DNA of 64,000 bases, from assembly GCA_035503915.1 (NCBI GenBank), contig DATJSU010000049.1, forward strand, positions 186,001 through 250,000, in the 5' to 3' direction. The position numbers were made by a program, and so were the translations under genes. The notes beneath the pieces are model-generated. The model saw only the letters and a program-made list of their open reading frames with translations. It made no database searches and was not told the origin of the DNA. Positions 1 to 7,765 of this stretch are shown piece after piece (within the stretch, counting starts at the first letter, position 1; each line of letters begins with the position of its first letter). Source of the stretch: DATJMJ01 sp035503915. Lineage in GTDB: Bacteria; Actinomycetota; Acidimicrobiia; Acidimicrobiales; Palsa-688.

Positions 1-1160
1 TGAACGACGGTAGCGAGGGCCCAGACAACATTGTCGCTGCGATCGAGCAAGACTACGGGATCCCGATCAACGGTTACATCGAGCTTAATTTCAACGGGTT
101 CATAAACAGCGTCAATGCGCTCGGGGGGATCAACGTCTATTTCCCGGAGCCTGTCTATGACGCCGAGTCGCTCCTCAACATCGCGACCCCGGGCTGCAAG
201 CACCTAAATGGCACCGAAGCTCTCGAACTGGTCCGCGCCCGGCACCTCCAGTACGACCCGCCCGGGGACACCGAGCCTCGTTATGACTGGCCTTACGACC
301 CTGAGTCAGACCTGGCGAGGATCGTGAGGACCCACACCTTCATGAAGATCGTTGCAGGCACGGCGATAAAAGACGGCAAGACCAACCCACTTAACGCAAT
401 TTCGTTCTTGGACGCCATCTCCAAGGAGATCGAGGTCAACCAGTCGCTCAAGAACCAGCTGATCAGCCTCGTGACCTACTACCGCCACGTCAACCCGAAC
501 GCCGTCGAGGAAACAACACTGCCCACGAGCGGCGTCCCCAACGCCTACTACTACGCCGGTGCTTCCATCGGCGATGTCCTGTTCCCCGTGCAACCGGCGG
601 ATAACCGGGTGATCAAAGCCTGGGACCCGCAGGCCTTCCCCAAGGCCGTCGTGCCGAGGTCGGTGAGCGTCGTCAGCTTGACGGGCAGTTACTACGACGC
701 TGAGGAGGCGGGCCAGGCTCTCGAGTCGCACGGGCTCAGGGTCACGAGCGAGGTGGCCGGTGAGGTCCCGGCAAGCCCGACTGAAACCCTCGTCCTTTAC
801 CCGCCCGTAACTGCCACCCACAGGCAGGGGCTTGCGAACGCTCTTTACGTGATGAAGTACCTTTCAGGTGCCGTGATGATGGAGCAGGCCTCTTCGGTCC
901 CGGCAGGCACTGTCCAAGTCCAGGTCGGGAGCCTTGTCACCGTTTCCGAGAAGGCCACGACGACAACCTCGTCTTCGACGGCAACGGCCGCCGCTACCAC
1001 CTCGACAACCCTCGCCACTACGACAAGCACCTCTGCTTCTACAACCTCGACGACCCATGCCCCGACGACTACTACGACGGTGCCGACGCCCGACGGCGTC
1101 GTGAGCTCGGCTGCCGACCAGGAGGAGCCCTGGGACCCGAGGTCTTGCCCGAGTAGCTAA
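1..1160 (+). CDS. LytR-CpsA-Psr (LCP) family protein, 5' end outside window
   Basis: The reading frame is open from base 3, so the start lies upstream of the window. The first ~100 visible residues match the C-terminal half of an LCP domain: a GGINVYFPEPV segment, then LNGTEALELVRARH with the arginines that LCP enzymes use to bind the lipid pyrophosphate. LCP proteins attach anionic polymers such as teichoic acid or arabinogalactan to peptidoglycan outside the membrane. A second compact region (about bases 655-950, VSLTGSYYDAEEAG onward) resembles the LytR C-terminal domain common in actinobacteria. The last ~60 residues are a Ser/Thr/Ala-rich tail, probably a flexible wall-spanning segment. 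Membrane anchor and catalytic Asp/Arg residues are not visible here. The stop is followed by an 84-base gap with no clear terminator. Confidence 0.85.
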   Translation, partial: NDGSEGPDNIVAAIEQDYGIPINGYIELNFNGFINSVNALGGINVYFPEPVYDAESLLNIATPGCKHLNGTEALELVRARHLQYDPPGDTEPRYDWPYDPESDLARIVRTHTFMKIVAGTAIKDGKTNPLNAISFLDAISKEIEVNQSLKNQLISLVTYYRHVNPNAVEETTLPTSGVPNAYYYAGASIGDVLFPVQPADNRVIKAWDPQAFPKAVVPRSVSVVSLTGSYYDAEEAGQALESHGLRVTSEVAGEVPASPTETLVLYPPVTATHRQGLANALYVMKYLSGAVMMEQASSVPAGTVQVQVGSLVTVSEKATTTTSSSTATAAATTSTTLATTTSTSASTTSTTHAPTTTTTVPTPDGVVSSAADQEEPWDPRSCPSS

Positions 1161-1244
1161 GCAAATTGCTGAGGCGGCACTGACATTGTCAGGCTCCGCG
1201 CCGGCCGGGCCCCTGGCCTAGGTGCTGACGGTATCCTGACCGGC

Positions 1245-1478
1245 ATGGAGATCCCTCCGCCTGACCCGGCCAAACTACTCGCCTCCTGGATGGAATGGGA
1301 GCGAGGCGACGTCACGCCCGGGCGCGTCATGGCCAACCTGAAGACCGGAGGTTTACGGGAGTTGCTCGAGGGGCTCGCGCGGGAGGAGGGAGCCCTTGCG
1401 GTGAGCACCGGGACGGATGGGAGCGGCCCGGGCCAGGCTGCCGGGGAAGCCTCGCAGCCTTGGGCGCCGGTGGTCTGA
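1245..1478 (+). CDS. small conserved-type hypothetical protein (77 aa)
   Basis: An ATG-started 77-residue protein with an N-terminal Pro-rich stretch, a WMEWERGDVTPGRVMANL motif and a following LLEGLAREEGA helix. I recognise this as the kind of short soluble protein seen beside NUDIX genes in actinobacteria, but no function is known to me. It has no Shine-Dalgarno sequence; a TATCCT hexamer 8 bases upstream of the ATG (1232-1237) would fit a -10 box of a leaderless transcript. Its TGA stop overlaps an in-frame CTG of the next gene, and the pair is likely cotranscribed. The C-terminal 25 residues are low complexity. Confidence 0.6.
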   Translation: MEIPPPDPAKLLASWMEWERGDVTPGRVMANLKTGGLRELLEGLAREEGALAVSTGTDGSGPGQAAGEASQPWAPVV

Positions 1479-1504
1479 CGCCGGAGACAGGCGCGGCCTA
1501 CGGT

Positions 1505-2236
1505 GTGCGGCGCCCGCCAGGTTGGCTCCCGGGCCCGGCGCCCAGCTGGTCGGCTCTTTCGCCTGATGAGCGCCGAGGGATCGGGCTCAGAGAGGTGCGG
1601 GTCGCCCTGGCAAGGGGACGTGAGGTCGTCGCTGGCGTGGCGCCGGCACAAGTGACGCCCGTCGAGCTGCCGCCCTCGGGGGGCGGGCCGAGGCCTGCCG
1701 CTGTGCTTTGCTTGCTGTTCCAGTCCGCCGGGGAGGCTCATGTGGTGCTCACGAGGCGTTCGTCTCATCTTCGCTCGCACGCCGGGGAGGTCTCTTTCCC
1801 GGGGGGCCGCCTCGACAGGGGTGAGGCTCCTCTCGAGGCGGCGCTCCGCGAGGCCCGTGAGGAGATCGGGCTCAACACCTCCTCTGTCGAATTGATCGGC
1901 TGGCTGACGCCTTTGACAACGGCCCGCTCCGACGCGCTCGTGCACTGTGTCGTCGGCAGTTTCCCGGGCCCCGGGGAAGGCGGGCTGGTCCTCAGCCCGC
2001 AAGTCTCAGAGGTTGACAGGGTTTTTTTTGCACCGCTCTCAGGCCTCATGGGAGCAGGAGTTTTTCACGAAGAGCTCTGGCCCGCCGAGCCGGGCGCGGA
2101 GGGCACCCAGTACCGGGCTGTCCCGTTCTTCGACTTCGCAGGGGAGGTCATCTGGGGCGCCACCGGGCGCCTCTTAGTCGAGCTGCTCGGCCGTGCTGTG
2201 GCTGCCCGGCGGCGCAGGCGTCCTGTGGAGCGGTAG
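1505..2236 (+). CDS. NUDIX hydrolase, CoA pyrophosphatase (NudL)-like
   Basis: Probable nucleotide pyrophosphohydrolase that splits CoA or acyl-CoA to 3',5'-ADP and phosphopantetheine. The NUDIX box GX5EX7REUXEEXGU is complete (GRLDRGE, seven residues, then REAREEIGL, near bases 1800-1875). It is directly preceded by the CoA-pyrophosphatase signature LTRRSSHLRSHAGEVSFPGG, which separates this subfamily from MutT. The start is uncertain: the frame has GTG at 1505, GTG at 1595 and a CTG at 1475 that overlaps the upstream stop; none has a good Shine-Dalgarno. The C-terminus ends in an Arg-rich tail. It lies 12 bases before the zinc-ribbon gene, suggesting one transcript. Confidence 0.85.
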   Translation: MRRPPGWLPGPAPSWSALSPDERRGIGLREVRVALARGREVVAGVAPAQVTPVELPPSGGGPRPAAVLCLLFQSAGEAHVVLTRRSSHLRSHAGEVSFPGGRLDRGEAPLEAALREAREEIGLNTSSVELIGWLTPLTTARSDALVHCVVGSFPGPGEGGLVLSPQVSEVDRVFFAPLSGLMGAGVFHEELWPAEPGAEGTQYRAVPFFDFAGEVIWGATGRLLVELLGRAVAARRRRRPVER

Positions 2237-2248
2237 CCTGGGAAGACG

Positions 2249-2626
2249 ATGATCTGTCCCCGCTGCGGTGTCAGCAACCCGGCGCAGCGCACGTCGTGCA
2301 GCCGGTGCTCCGGTTCTCTCACGCCGCCCCCGGCCCGGGACGAGCGCCCCATGCCGGATGTGCTGCCCGTGACAAAGCGAGCCGAGCTCGCCATGGGCCA
2401 CGCGCGTTTGGCCGCAGCCAGCCCTGGCTCCGGGCCCGGTGCCGGCGAGCCTGGCAGGTACGCGCCCGCTCCAGCAGACCTCGAGCAAAGTGCTGAGCTT
2501 TACCTTCTCTCGGCGGACAGGCCGACAGGCCAGCCGCTGCCTCCAGAGGGCCCCCTCGGGCACCCCGGGCCGGTGCGTTCTGCGGACCGACCGGGACGGT
2601 TGACTGTCGGGCTGAGCGGGGCGTAG
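2249..2626 (+). CDS. zinc-ribbon protein of unknown function
   Basis: A 125-residue protein starting with an MICPRCGVSNP knuckle and a second CSRC pair about 12 residues later, the classic CxxC-x(n)-CxxC zinc ribbon. The rest is Pro/Gly/Ala-rich and probably disordered, with one short helix-like segment (LEQSAELYLLSADRP). A GGGAAG Shine-Dalgarno sits 6 bases before the ATG. It is the last gene of the NUDIX transcript and is followed by a terminator-like hairpin. Such proteins are common in actinobacteria and have no assigned role. The tail composition alone would not prove coding; the ribbon, RBS and position support it. Confidence 0.55.
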   Translation: MICPRCGVSNPAQRTSCSRCSGSLTPPPARDERPMPDVLPVTKRAELAMGHARLAAASPGSGPGAGEPGRYAPAPADLEQSAELYLLSADRPTGQPLPPEGPLGHPGPVRSADRPGRLTVGLSGA

Positions 2627-2650
2627 CCGGAACAGCCCGAGAGGTTACGC

Positions 2651-2681
2651 AAAAAGGGCCAGCTTTCGGGCCGGTTCTTTT
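2651..2681 (+). terminator. probable intrinsic terminator after the NUDIX/zinc-ribbon genes
   Basis: AAAAGGGCC pairs with GGTTCTTTT (nine pairs, two of them G-T) around a 12-base loop; the 3' arm ends in TTTT. The A-tract/T-tract arrangement at the end of a transcript unit and before the guaB3 promoter region fits a rho-independent terminator. Confidence 0.5.
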
Positions 2682-2809
2682 GCGTTGGCTGAAGGACGGC
2701 TGGGTAACAGGAGCGTGTTCGGGCGCGGCGGCCCTTCCCATGGCGCGGCCCGTCATGGCACTAGGCTCGACATCACCCAATCATCGGACGCGCACGAGAG
2801 GTAGGTACT

Positions 2810-3970
2810 GTGGAGATCGAGATCGGCAGGGGCAAGTCTGGGCGGCGGGCCTATGGGTTCGACGACATCGCCATCGTCCCGAGCAGGCGTACGAGGGACC
2901 CAGAAGACGTTGATATTTCTTGGGAAATCGATGCCTTCCACTTCGGCCTGCCGCTCATGGGGGCGGCGATGGACGGGGTCGTCAGCCCTGCGACAGCGAT
3001 CGAGATCGGCCGCCTGGGTGGGGTCGGGGTCCTCAACCTCGAAGGGCTCTGGACGCGTTATGACGAACCCGAGCCATATTTCGAAGAAATCTCGCAGTTG
3101 GCTCCCGACAAGGCGACAGCGCGGATGCAACAGATCTATTCCGAACCGATCAAGCCCGAGCTCGTAAGCGCCCGCATCCGCGAGATCCGCTCCGCCGGTG
3201 CCGTGGCGTGTGCTTCGCTCACTCCGCAGCGAACTGCCCAGTACGCAAAACAGCTTTTGAGCGCTGAGCTCGACCTGTTCGTGATCCAGGGCACGGTCGT
3301 GTCCGCCGAGCACGTGTCCAAGACGGTGGAGCCGCTCAACTTGAAGCGCTTCATCCGCGAGTTCGAGATCCCCGTGATCGTAGGCGGCTGCGCGTCCTAC
3401 CAAGCCGCTCTCCACCTAATGCGCACCGGCGCAGTGGGCGTCCTCGTTGGCGTCGGCCCGGGGCACGCTTGCACTACCCGCGGTGTCCTCGGCATCGGCG
3501 TCCCCCAGGCGACGGCAATTGCCGATGCCCGTGCTGCGCGCGCCCAGCACCTGGACGAAACGGGCGTGTACGTCCACGTGATCGCTGACGGCGGCATGGC
3601 AACGGGGGGTGATGTCGCAAAAGCGATCGTCTGCGGGGCTGACGCGGTGATGCTCGGGTCGCCTCTCGCTGCCGCCATGGGGTCGCCGGGCCACGGGTAC
3701 CACTGGGGGATGGCGACTTTTCACCCGACGCTGCCACGGGGTGCGAGGGTCAAGACCGAGCCTCGGGGCACGCTGCGAGAGATCCTGGTCGGCCCGGCGC
3801 ACGACAACGACGGGCGGCTCAACCTGTTCGGCGCGTTGCGCACTTCGATGGCGACATGCGGCTACGAGACGGTGAAGGAGTTCCAAAAGGCCGAAGTGAT
3901 GGTCGCGCCCGCCCTTCTCACCGAGGGTAAGTCGTTGCAACGCTCACAGCACATCGGGATGGGGCACTGA
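2810..3970 (+). CDS. guaB3: GuaB3-family IMP dehydrogenase (CBS-less)
   Basis: A 386-residue IMP dehydrogenase/GMP reductase barrel that lacks the two CBS domains of normal GuaB, as expected for the actinobacterial/cyanobacterial GuaB3 family (usual length about 370-390). Visible features are the N-terminal YGFDDIAIVPSRR segment, the phosphate-binding ADGGMATGGDVAKAI loop, and the catalytic-loop motif GHACTTRG with the cysteine at residue 221 that forms the thioimidate with IMP. Retention of Cys-Thr-Thr-Arg argues for a working dehydrogenase. The GTG start is preceded by GAGAGGTAGG. Its TGA stop overlaps the presumed CTG start of pcrA, so the two are translationally close. Confidence 0.85.
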   Translation: MEIEIGRGKSGRRAYGFDDIAIVPSRRTRDPEDVDISWEIDAFHFGLPLMGAAMDGVVSPATAIEIGRLGGVGVLNLEGLWTRYDEPEPYFEEISQLAPDKATARMQQIYSEPIKPELVSARIREIRSAGAVACASLTPQRTAQYAKQLLSAELDLFVIQGTVVSAEHVSKTVEPLNLKRFIREFEIPVIVGGCASYQAALHLMRTGAVGVLVGVGPGHACTTRGVLGIGVPQATAIADARAARAQHLDETGVYVHVIADGGMATGGDVAKAIVCGADAVMLGSPLAAAMGSPGHGYHWGMATFHPTLPRGARVKTEPRGTLREILVGPAHDNDGRLNLFGALRTSMATCGYETVKEFQKAEVMVAPALLTEGKSLQRSQHIGMGH

Positions 3971-6216
3971 CGGCTGAGCAGGGGCGGCCCAGGTGGGGCT
4001 CCCAAGCAGACCTGCTCGAGGGCCTCAACCCGTCCCAGCTCGCGGCGGTCACGCACCCCGCGGGCCCCCTCCTGGTGGTCGCCGGTGCGGGGTCCGGGAA
4101 GACCCGCGTCCTCACCCATCGCGTGGCGTGGCTGGTGAGGGAAGAAGGCCTTTCTCCTTTCAGCATCCTCGCCATCACCTTTACCAACAAAGCCGCCGAC
4201 GAAATGCGCCGGCGTGTCGCAAGCCTCGTCGGGCCGGTCGCAGAGCGGATGTGGGTCTCGACCTTCCACGCGGCCTGCGTGCGGATCCTTCGGCGGGAAG
4301 CGCCTTTGCTCGGTTACCAGCAGTCATTTTCTATTTACGACCAGGCAGACGCGGTCCGCCTCACGGCGTACTCCGTGCGAGATCTCGGCCTGGACACGAA
4401 AAAATTTCCCGCTCGGGCAGTGCACGGTGCAATTTCGGGGGCCAAGAACGAGCTCCTCGGCCCAGCCGCCTACGCTGACCGAGCACGGCGTAGTTCGCCT
4501 TTCGAGCGCAAGATCGCCGAGGTTTACGACGAGTACCAGCGCAGGCTCCAAGCTGCGAACGCTGTTGATTTTGACGACCTCTTGGTGCTCGCGGTGAGGC
4601 TCTTCCGCGAGCACCCAGATGTGCTCGAGGCTTACCGGCAGCGTTTTGCGCACTTGCTCGTAGACGAGTACCAGGACACCAACCACGCTCAAAACGAGCT
4701 CGTCGTCCAGCTCGCCGGTGGGCACCACCAGGTGACTGTCGTGGGCGATTCCGACCAGTCGATCTACGGCTGGCGAGGAGCGGACGTGCGCAACATCCTC
4801 GAATTTGAGCGGGCTTTCCCCGATGCGACCGTCGTCGTCCTCGACCAGAACTATCGCTCCACCCAAAAGATCCTTGACGCGGCAAACGCTGTCATCGCCA
4901 ACAACCTCACTAGGAAGCCGAAAGAGCTTTGGACTTCGAGGGCAGGCGGGGAACAGCTGGTGCGTTATGTGGCCGAAGACGAGCACGACGAGGGGGCCTG
5001 GCTCGCAGCCGAAGCTGCACGCTTGCGCCGCGAGGACGGCTACCGTTGGGGTGATATGGCGGTTTTTTACCGCACCAATGCCCAGAGCCGTGCGATGGAA
5101 GAAGAGCTCGTCCGCCAGAACGTGCCTTACCGGGTGATCGGCGGGGCGCGCTTTTATGAGCGCCGAGAAATAAAGGACCTTCTCGCCTATCTCCACGCGA
5201 TCGCCAACCCGGGTGACGAGGTTTCCATAAAACGGGTGCTCAACGTCCCTCGCCGGGGCGTAGGCGGTACAAGCGTGTCGAAAGTCGAGGCTTGGGCCGC
5301 CGCTAAGGGTGTGCCGTTTGGCGACGCGCTCGCGCACGCTCGCGACGCCGGGGTGACGGGCAAGGCATTGGGTGGTATCGCATCGTTCCTCGAGCTCATG
5401 TCGCAGCTACGGGCGATGCTCGGGGAGGGCGAGGCCGCCCGGGGAGCGCCTGCCGGGCCTGCCGAACTGCTCCAAGCGGTGCTGGACCGTACGAACTACT
5501 TGGAGGAAATGAGCTCCGCTGCCGAAAGCAGGGTTGAACTGGAGGGCCGGGTGGAGAACGTCGAGGAGCTCATCGGGGCGGCGCGAGAAACTGAGACGCT
5601 GGCAGATTTCCTAACAGAAGTCAGCCTTGTCGCGGATGTCGACGAGGTGGAAGACGACAGCTCCAGCGTCACTTTGATGACCTTGCACACGGCAAAAGGC
5701 CTTGAGTACCCAGTGGTTTTTATCGCTGGTATGGAGGAGGGCGTCTTCCCGCACCTCCGTGCGATCGGAGAGCCGCACGAGCTCGAAGAGGAGCGCCGGC
5801 TCTGCTACGTGGGCGTGACGCGGGCCAAGGAAAGGCTTTATCTTTCGTATGCTTGGTGCCGCAGCCTTTGGGGCGAGGCACAGTACAACCCTCCGAGCCG
5901 GTTCGTGGCGGAGATCCCCGAGCATCTGGTGCGCTCAGCCGCCGGTGGGCGGAGGCGGCCGCACGGACGGGAGGAAGTGCGTGCGCAGCTTGTTGGTGCC
6001 GCGCTTCGCCGGGGCCGGGCAGGCATGCCTGTGCACGGGACCGGGGCTGAGGGGCTCGGGCTCAAGGCGGGGGAGACGATCATGCACGCGAAGTACGGGG
6101 AGGGCGTAGTGCTCGATGTGAACGGCGAGGGTGCTGACGCCGAGGCGACGGTCCGGTTCCCCTCGGTGGGCGAGAAACGCTTCAACCTCGCGCTCGCGCC
6201 GATCAAGAGAGCGTAA
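3967..6216 (+). CDS. pcrA: UvrD/PcrA-type ATP-dependent DNA helicase
   Basis: Superfamily 1A 3'-5' helicase for repair and replication-fork rescue. From a CTG start the protein is 749 residues, normal for PcrA. Motifs in order: Q motif LNPSQLAAV (~20-28), Walker A AGSGKT (~41-46), Ia TFTNKAADEM, II DEYQDTN, III GDSDQSIYGWRGAD, IV LDQNYRST, V TLHTAKGLEYP and VI YVGVTRAKERLYL. The last ~65 residues (GETIMHAKYGEGVVLD onward) form the Tudor-like RNA-polymerase-binding domain. The first ATG/GTG/TTG in frame (GTG 4075) would remove the essential Q motif, while an upstream stop at 3928 limits the options, so CTG 3967 overlapping the guaB3 TGA is the best start. GGGG lies 2 bases before it, GGGAT 6 further. 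Confidence 0.9.
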   Translation: MTAEQGRPRWGSQADLLEGLNPSQLAAVTHPAGPLLVVAGAGSGKTRVLTHRVAWLVREEGLSPFSILAITFTNKAADEMRRRVASLVGPVAERMWVSTFHAACVRILRREAPLLGYQQSFSIYDQADAVRLTAYSVRDLGLDTKKFPARAVHGAISGAKNELLGPAAYADRARRSSPFERKIAEVYDEYQRRLQAANAVDFDDLLVLAVRLFREHPDVLEAYRQRFAHLLVDEYQDTNHAQNELVVQLAGGHHQVTVVGDSDQSIYGWRGADVRNILEFERAFPDATVVVLDQNYRSTQKILDAANAVIANNLTRKPKELWTSRAGGEQLVRYVAEDEHDEGAWLAAEAARLRREDGYRWGDMAVFYRTNAQSRAMEEELVRQNVPYRVIGGARFYERREIKDLLAYLHAIANPGDEVSIKRVLNVPRRGVGGTSVSKVEAWAAAKGVPFGDALAHARDAGVTGKALGGIASFLELMSQLRAMLGEGEAARGAPAGPAELLQAVLDRTNYLEEMSSAAESRVELEGRVENVEELIGAARETETLADFLTEVSLVADVDEVEDDSSSVTLMTLHTAKGLEYPVVFIAGMEEGVFPHLRAIGEPHELEEERRLCYVGVTRAKERLYLSYAWCRSLWGEAQYNPPSRFVAEIPEHLVRSAAGGRRRPHGREEVRAQLVGAALRRGRAGMPVHGTGAEGLGLKAGETIMHAKYGEGVVLDVNGEGADAEATVRFPSVGEKRFNLALAPIKRA

Positions 6217-6247
6217 GAAAGACCAGGCGGTCGGGCCCAGGGGGCTT

Positions 6248-6427
6248 CTAGCGCCAGTCGTCCTCGTCGTCGGGGACTTCGAAGGACTGCTCCAAGACGT
6301 CGGCCTCGGGTGCTTCCAGTGGCACCTTGGGCCGGGGTGAAGCTGTCGAGGGGTGCTCTCCGGGCACTGCCGCTTGCGCCTGTTCCAGGGCGTCTGGTTC
6401 GGGTACTTCGGGATCGAGCGATGCCAT
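6248..6427 (-). CDS. small acidic protein with repeated EADxLEQ motif (59 aa)
   Basis: On the minus strand an ATG at 6427 opens a 59-residue acidic protein ending in DDEDDWR. It contains two copies of a short motif, PEPDALEQAQ near residues 9-18 and PEADVLEQSF near 42-51, separated by a Pro-rich linker. The motif resembles short Asp/Glu-rich proteins annotated as hypothetical in other actinobacteria. The same frame runs on upstream antisense to fabF, but composition changes sharply at this ATG. It lies tail to tail with pcrA (31-base gap) and 66 bases from the divergent fabF start. No signal peptide or membrane segment. Function unknown. Confidence 0.55.
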   Translation of the reverse strand: MASLDPEVPEPDALEQAQAAVPGEHPSTASPRPKVPLEAPEADVLEQSFEVPDDEDDWR

Positions 6428-6493
6428 TACTGGCAAGCTAGTGCCGTCGCGCTCCTGCGACCGACGCTTGGGGCCGCCTAGGATCCCAGGGCT

Positions 6494-7741
6494 ATGGACA
6501 ACCGCCGTGTGGTTGTGACGGGCCTGGGGGCTGTCAGTCCTCTCGGCTTGGATGTCGAGCAGACTTGGCAAGCACTTTTGGCGGGCCACAGCGGTGTGAG
6601 GACCATCACAGCTTTTGATGCCCAAAGCTCGCCTGTCAAGATAGCTGCGGAAATTCCTGGCTTCGATGCAGCCGCGACCTTCGGCCGCCGGCGTGCACGC
6701 CACTTGGACCGGGTTGTCCAGATAGCGCTCGCTGCCACCAAGGAGGCCCTTGAAGCGTCCAAGTTGGACGTCGGGTTGGCCCCTGAGCGCAGCGGTGTCG
6801 TCTACGCATCGGGGATAGGCGGCATCCGGACACTCGAAGATGGCATCCGGACCCTCATCAACCGGGGGGCGGAATGGGTCAACCCCTACGTCGTCCCGAT
6901 GATGATCCCAAACATGGCCGCCGGCGAGATCGCCATGGAGTGGGGGCTGCTCGGCTACAACTGCTGCACTGTCACAGCGTGCTCTGCTTCTGCGCACGCG
7001 ATCGGGACGGCGTTCGACGCCATCCGGCTCGGCCGCGCTGACGTCATGGTTTGCGGTGGGAGCGAGGCTGCGGTGACGCCTGTGGGGATAGCGGGCTTCG
7101 CGGCGATGAAGGCGCTCTCCACGCGCAACCATGAACCCGAGCGAGCGTCCCGGCCTTTCGACATCGACCGGGACGGCTTCGTGTTGGGCGAAGCGGCCGC
7201 CACGATCGTGCTCGAAGAACGGGAGTTCGCGCTTCAGCGAGGCGCGCCGGTGCTTGCCGAGCTCGTTGGTTACGGGGCCACTTCGGACGCGTACCACATC
7301 ACCCAGCCGCACCCAGAAGGCGAGGGCGCCGTCCGGGCCATGCAAGCCGCCATGGCAGACGCTGGCATCTCCCCTGCCGAAATTGACTACGTCAACGCCC
7401 ACGGCACCTCGACGCCTCCGAACGACAAAGTCGAGACCCTGGCCCTGAAGAAGGTCTTCGGTGAGCGTGCCCCCCTGGTTTCTTCCACCAAGTCGATGAC
7501 CGGCCACACGCTGGGGGCGGCGGGCGCCCTCGAGTCGGTCTTTTCGATCCTCGCTATCCAAGGTTCGGTTGTGCCCCCGACGATCAACCTTGACAACCCT
7601 GACCCGGCTTGTGACCTCGACTATGTGCCCTTTGTCGCCCGCCAGGTGGAGGTCCGCTACGCCATGACCAACAGCCTTGGCTTCGGTGGGCACAACGCGA
7701 CCTTGGTCTTCAGCCAGGCTGGTAACGAGCCTGCCGGCTAA
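6494..7741 (+). CDS. fabF: beta-ketoacyl-ACP synthase II
   Basis: Condensing enzyme of type II fatty-acid synthesis: transfers acyl from ACP to an active-site cysteine and condenses it with malonyl-ACP. 415 residues, normal length. The triad is complete: Cys163 in VTACSASAHA, His303 in NAHGTSTP and His338 in KSMTGHTLGAAG; the C-terminal NSLGFGGHN glycine loop is present. Residue numbers nearly coincide with the E. coli enzyme. The gene stands alone, not in a fab operon: the neighbours are a divergent small gene and the convergent glnE, whose stop lies 24 bases away. The ATG has only a weak upstream purine patch. Confidence 0.95.
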   Translation: MDNRRVVVTGLGAVSPLGLDVEQTWQALLAGHSGVRTITAFDAQSSPVKIAAEIPGFDAAATFGRRRARHLDRVVQIALAATKEALEASKLDVGLAPERSGVVYASGIGGIRTLEDGIRTLINRGAEWVNPYVVPMMIPNMAAGEIAMEWGLLGYNCCTVTACSASAHAIGTAFDAIRLGRADVMVCGGSEAAVTPVGIAGFAAMKALSTRNHEPERASRPFDIDRDGFVLGEAAATIVLEEREFALQRGAPVLAELVGYGATSDAYHITQPHPEGEGAVRAMQAAMADAGISPAEIDYVNAHGTSTPPNDKVETLALKKVFGERAPLVSSTKSMTGHTLGAAGALESVFSILAIQGSVVPPTINLDNPDPACDLDYVPFVARQVEVRYAMTNSLGFGGHNATLVFSQAGNEPAG

Positions 7742-7765
7742 GCGCCCGCCACCGGCCGCCGAGCG

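Noticed and set aside
3928..4074. GTG 4075 as the pcrA start
   Set aside because: It would remove the Q motif and the first strand before Walker A, both clearly encoded upstream in frame.
6428..7693. Long minus-strand open frame antisense to fabF
   Set aside because: Composition is Arg/His/Gly-rich shadow coding; only its last 59 residues, after ATG 6427, look like a real protein.
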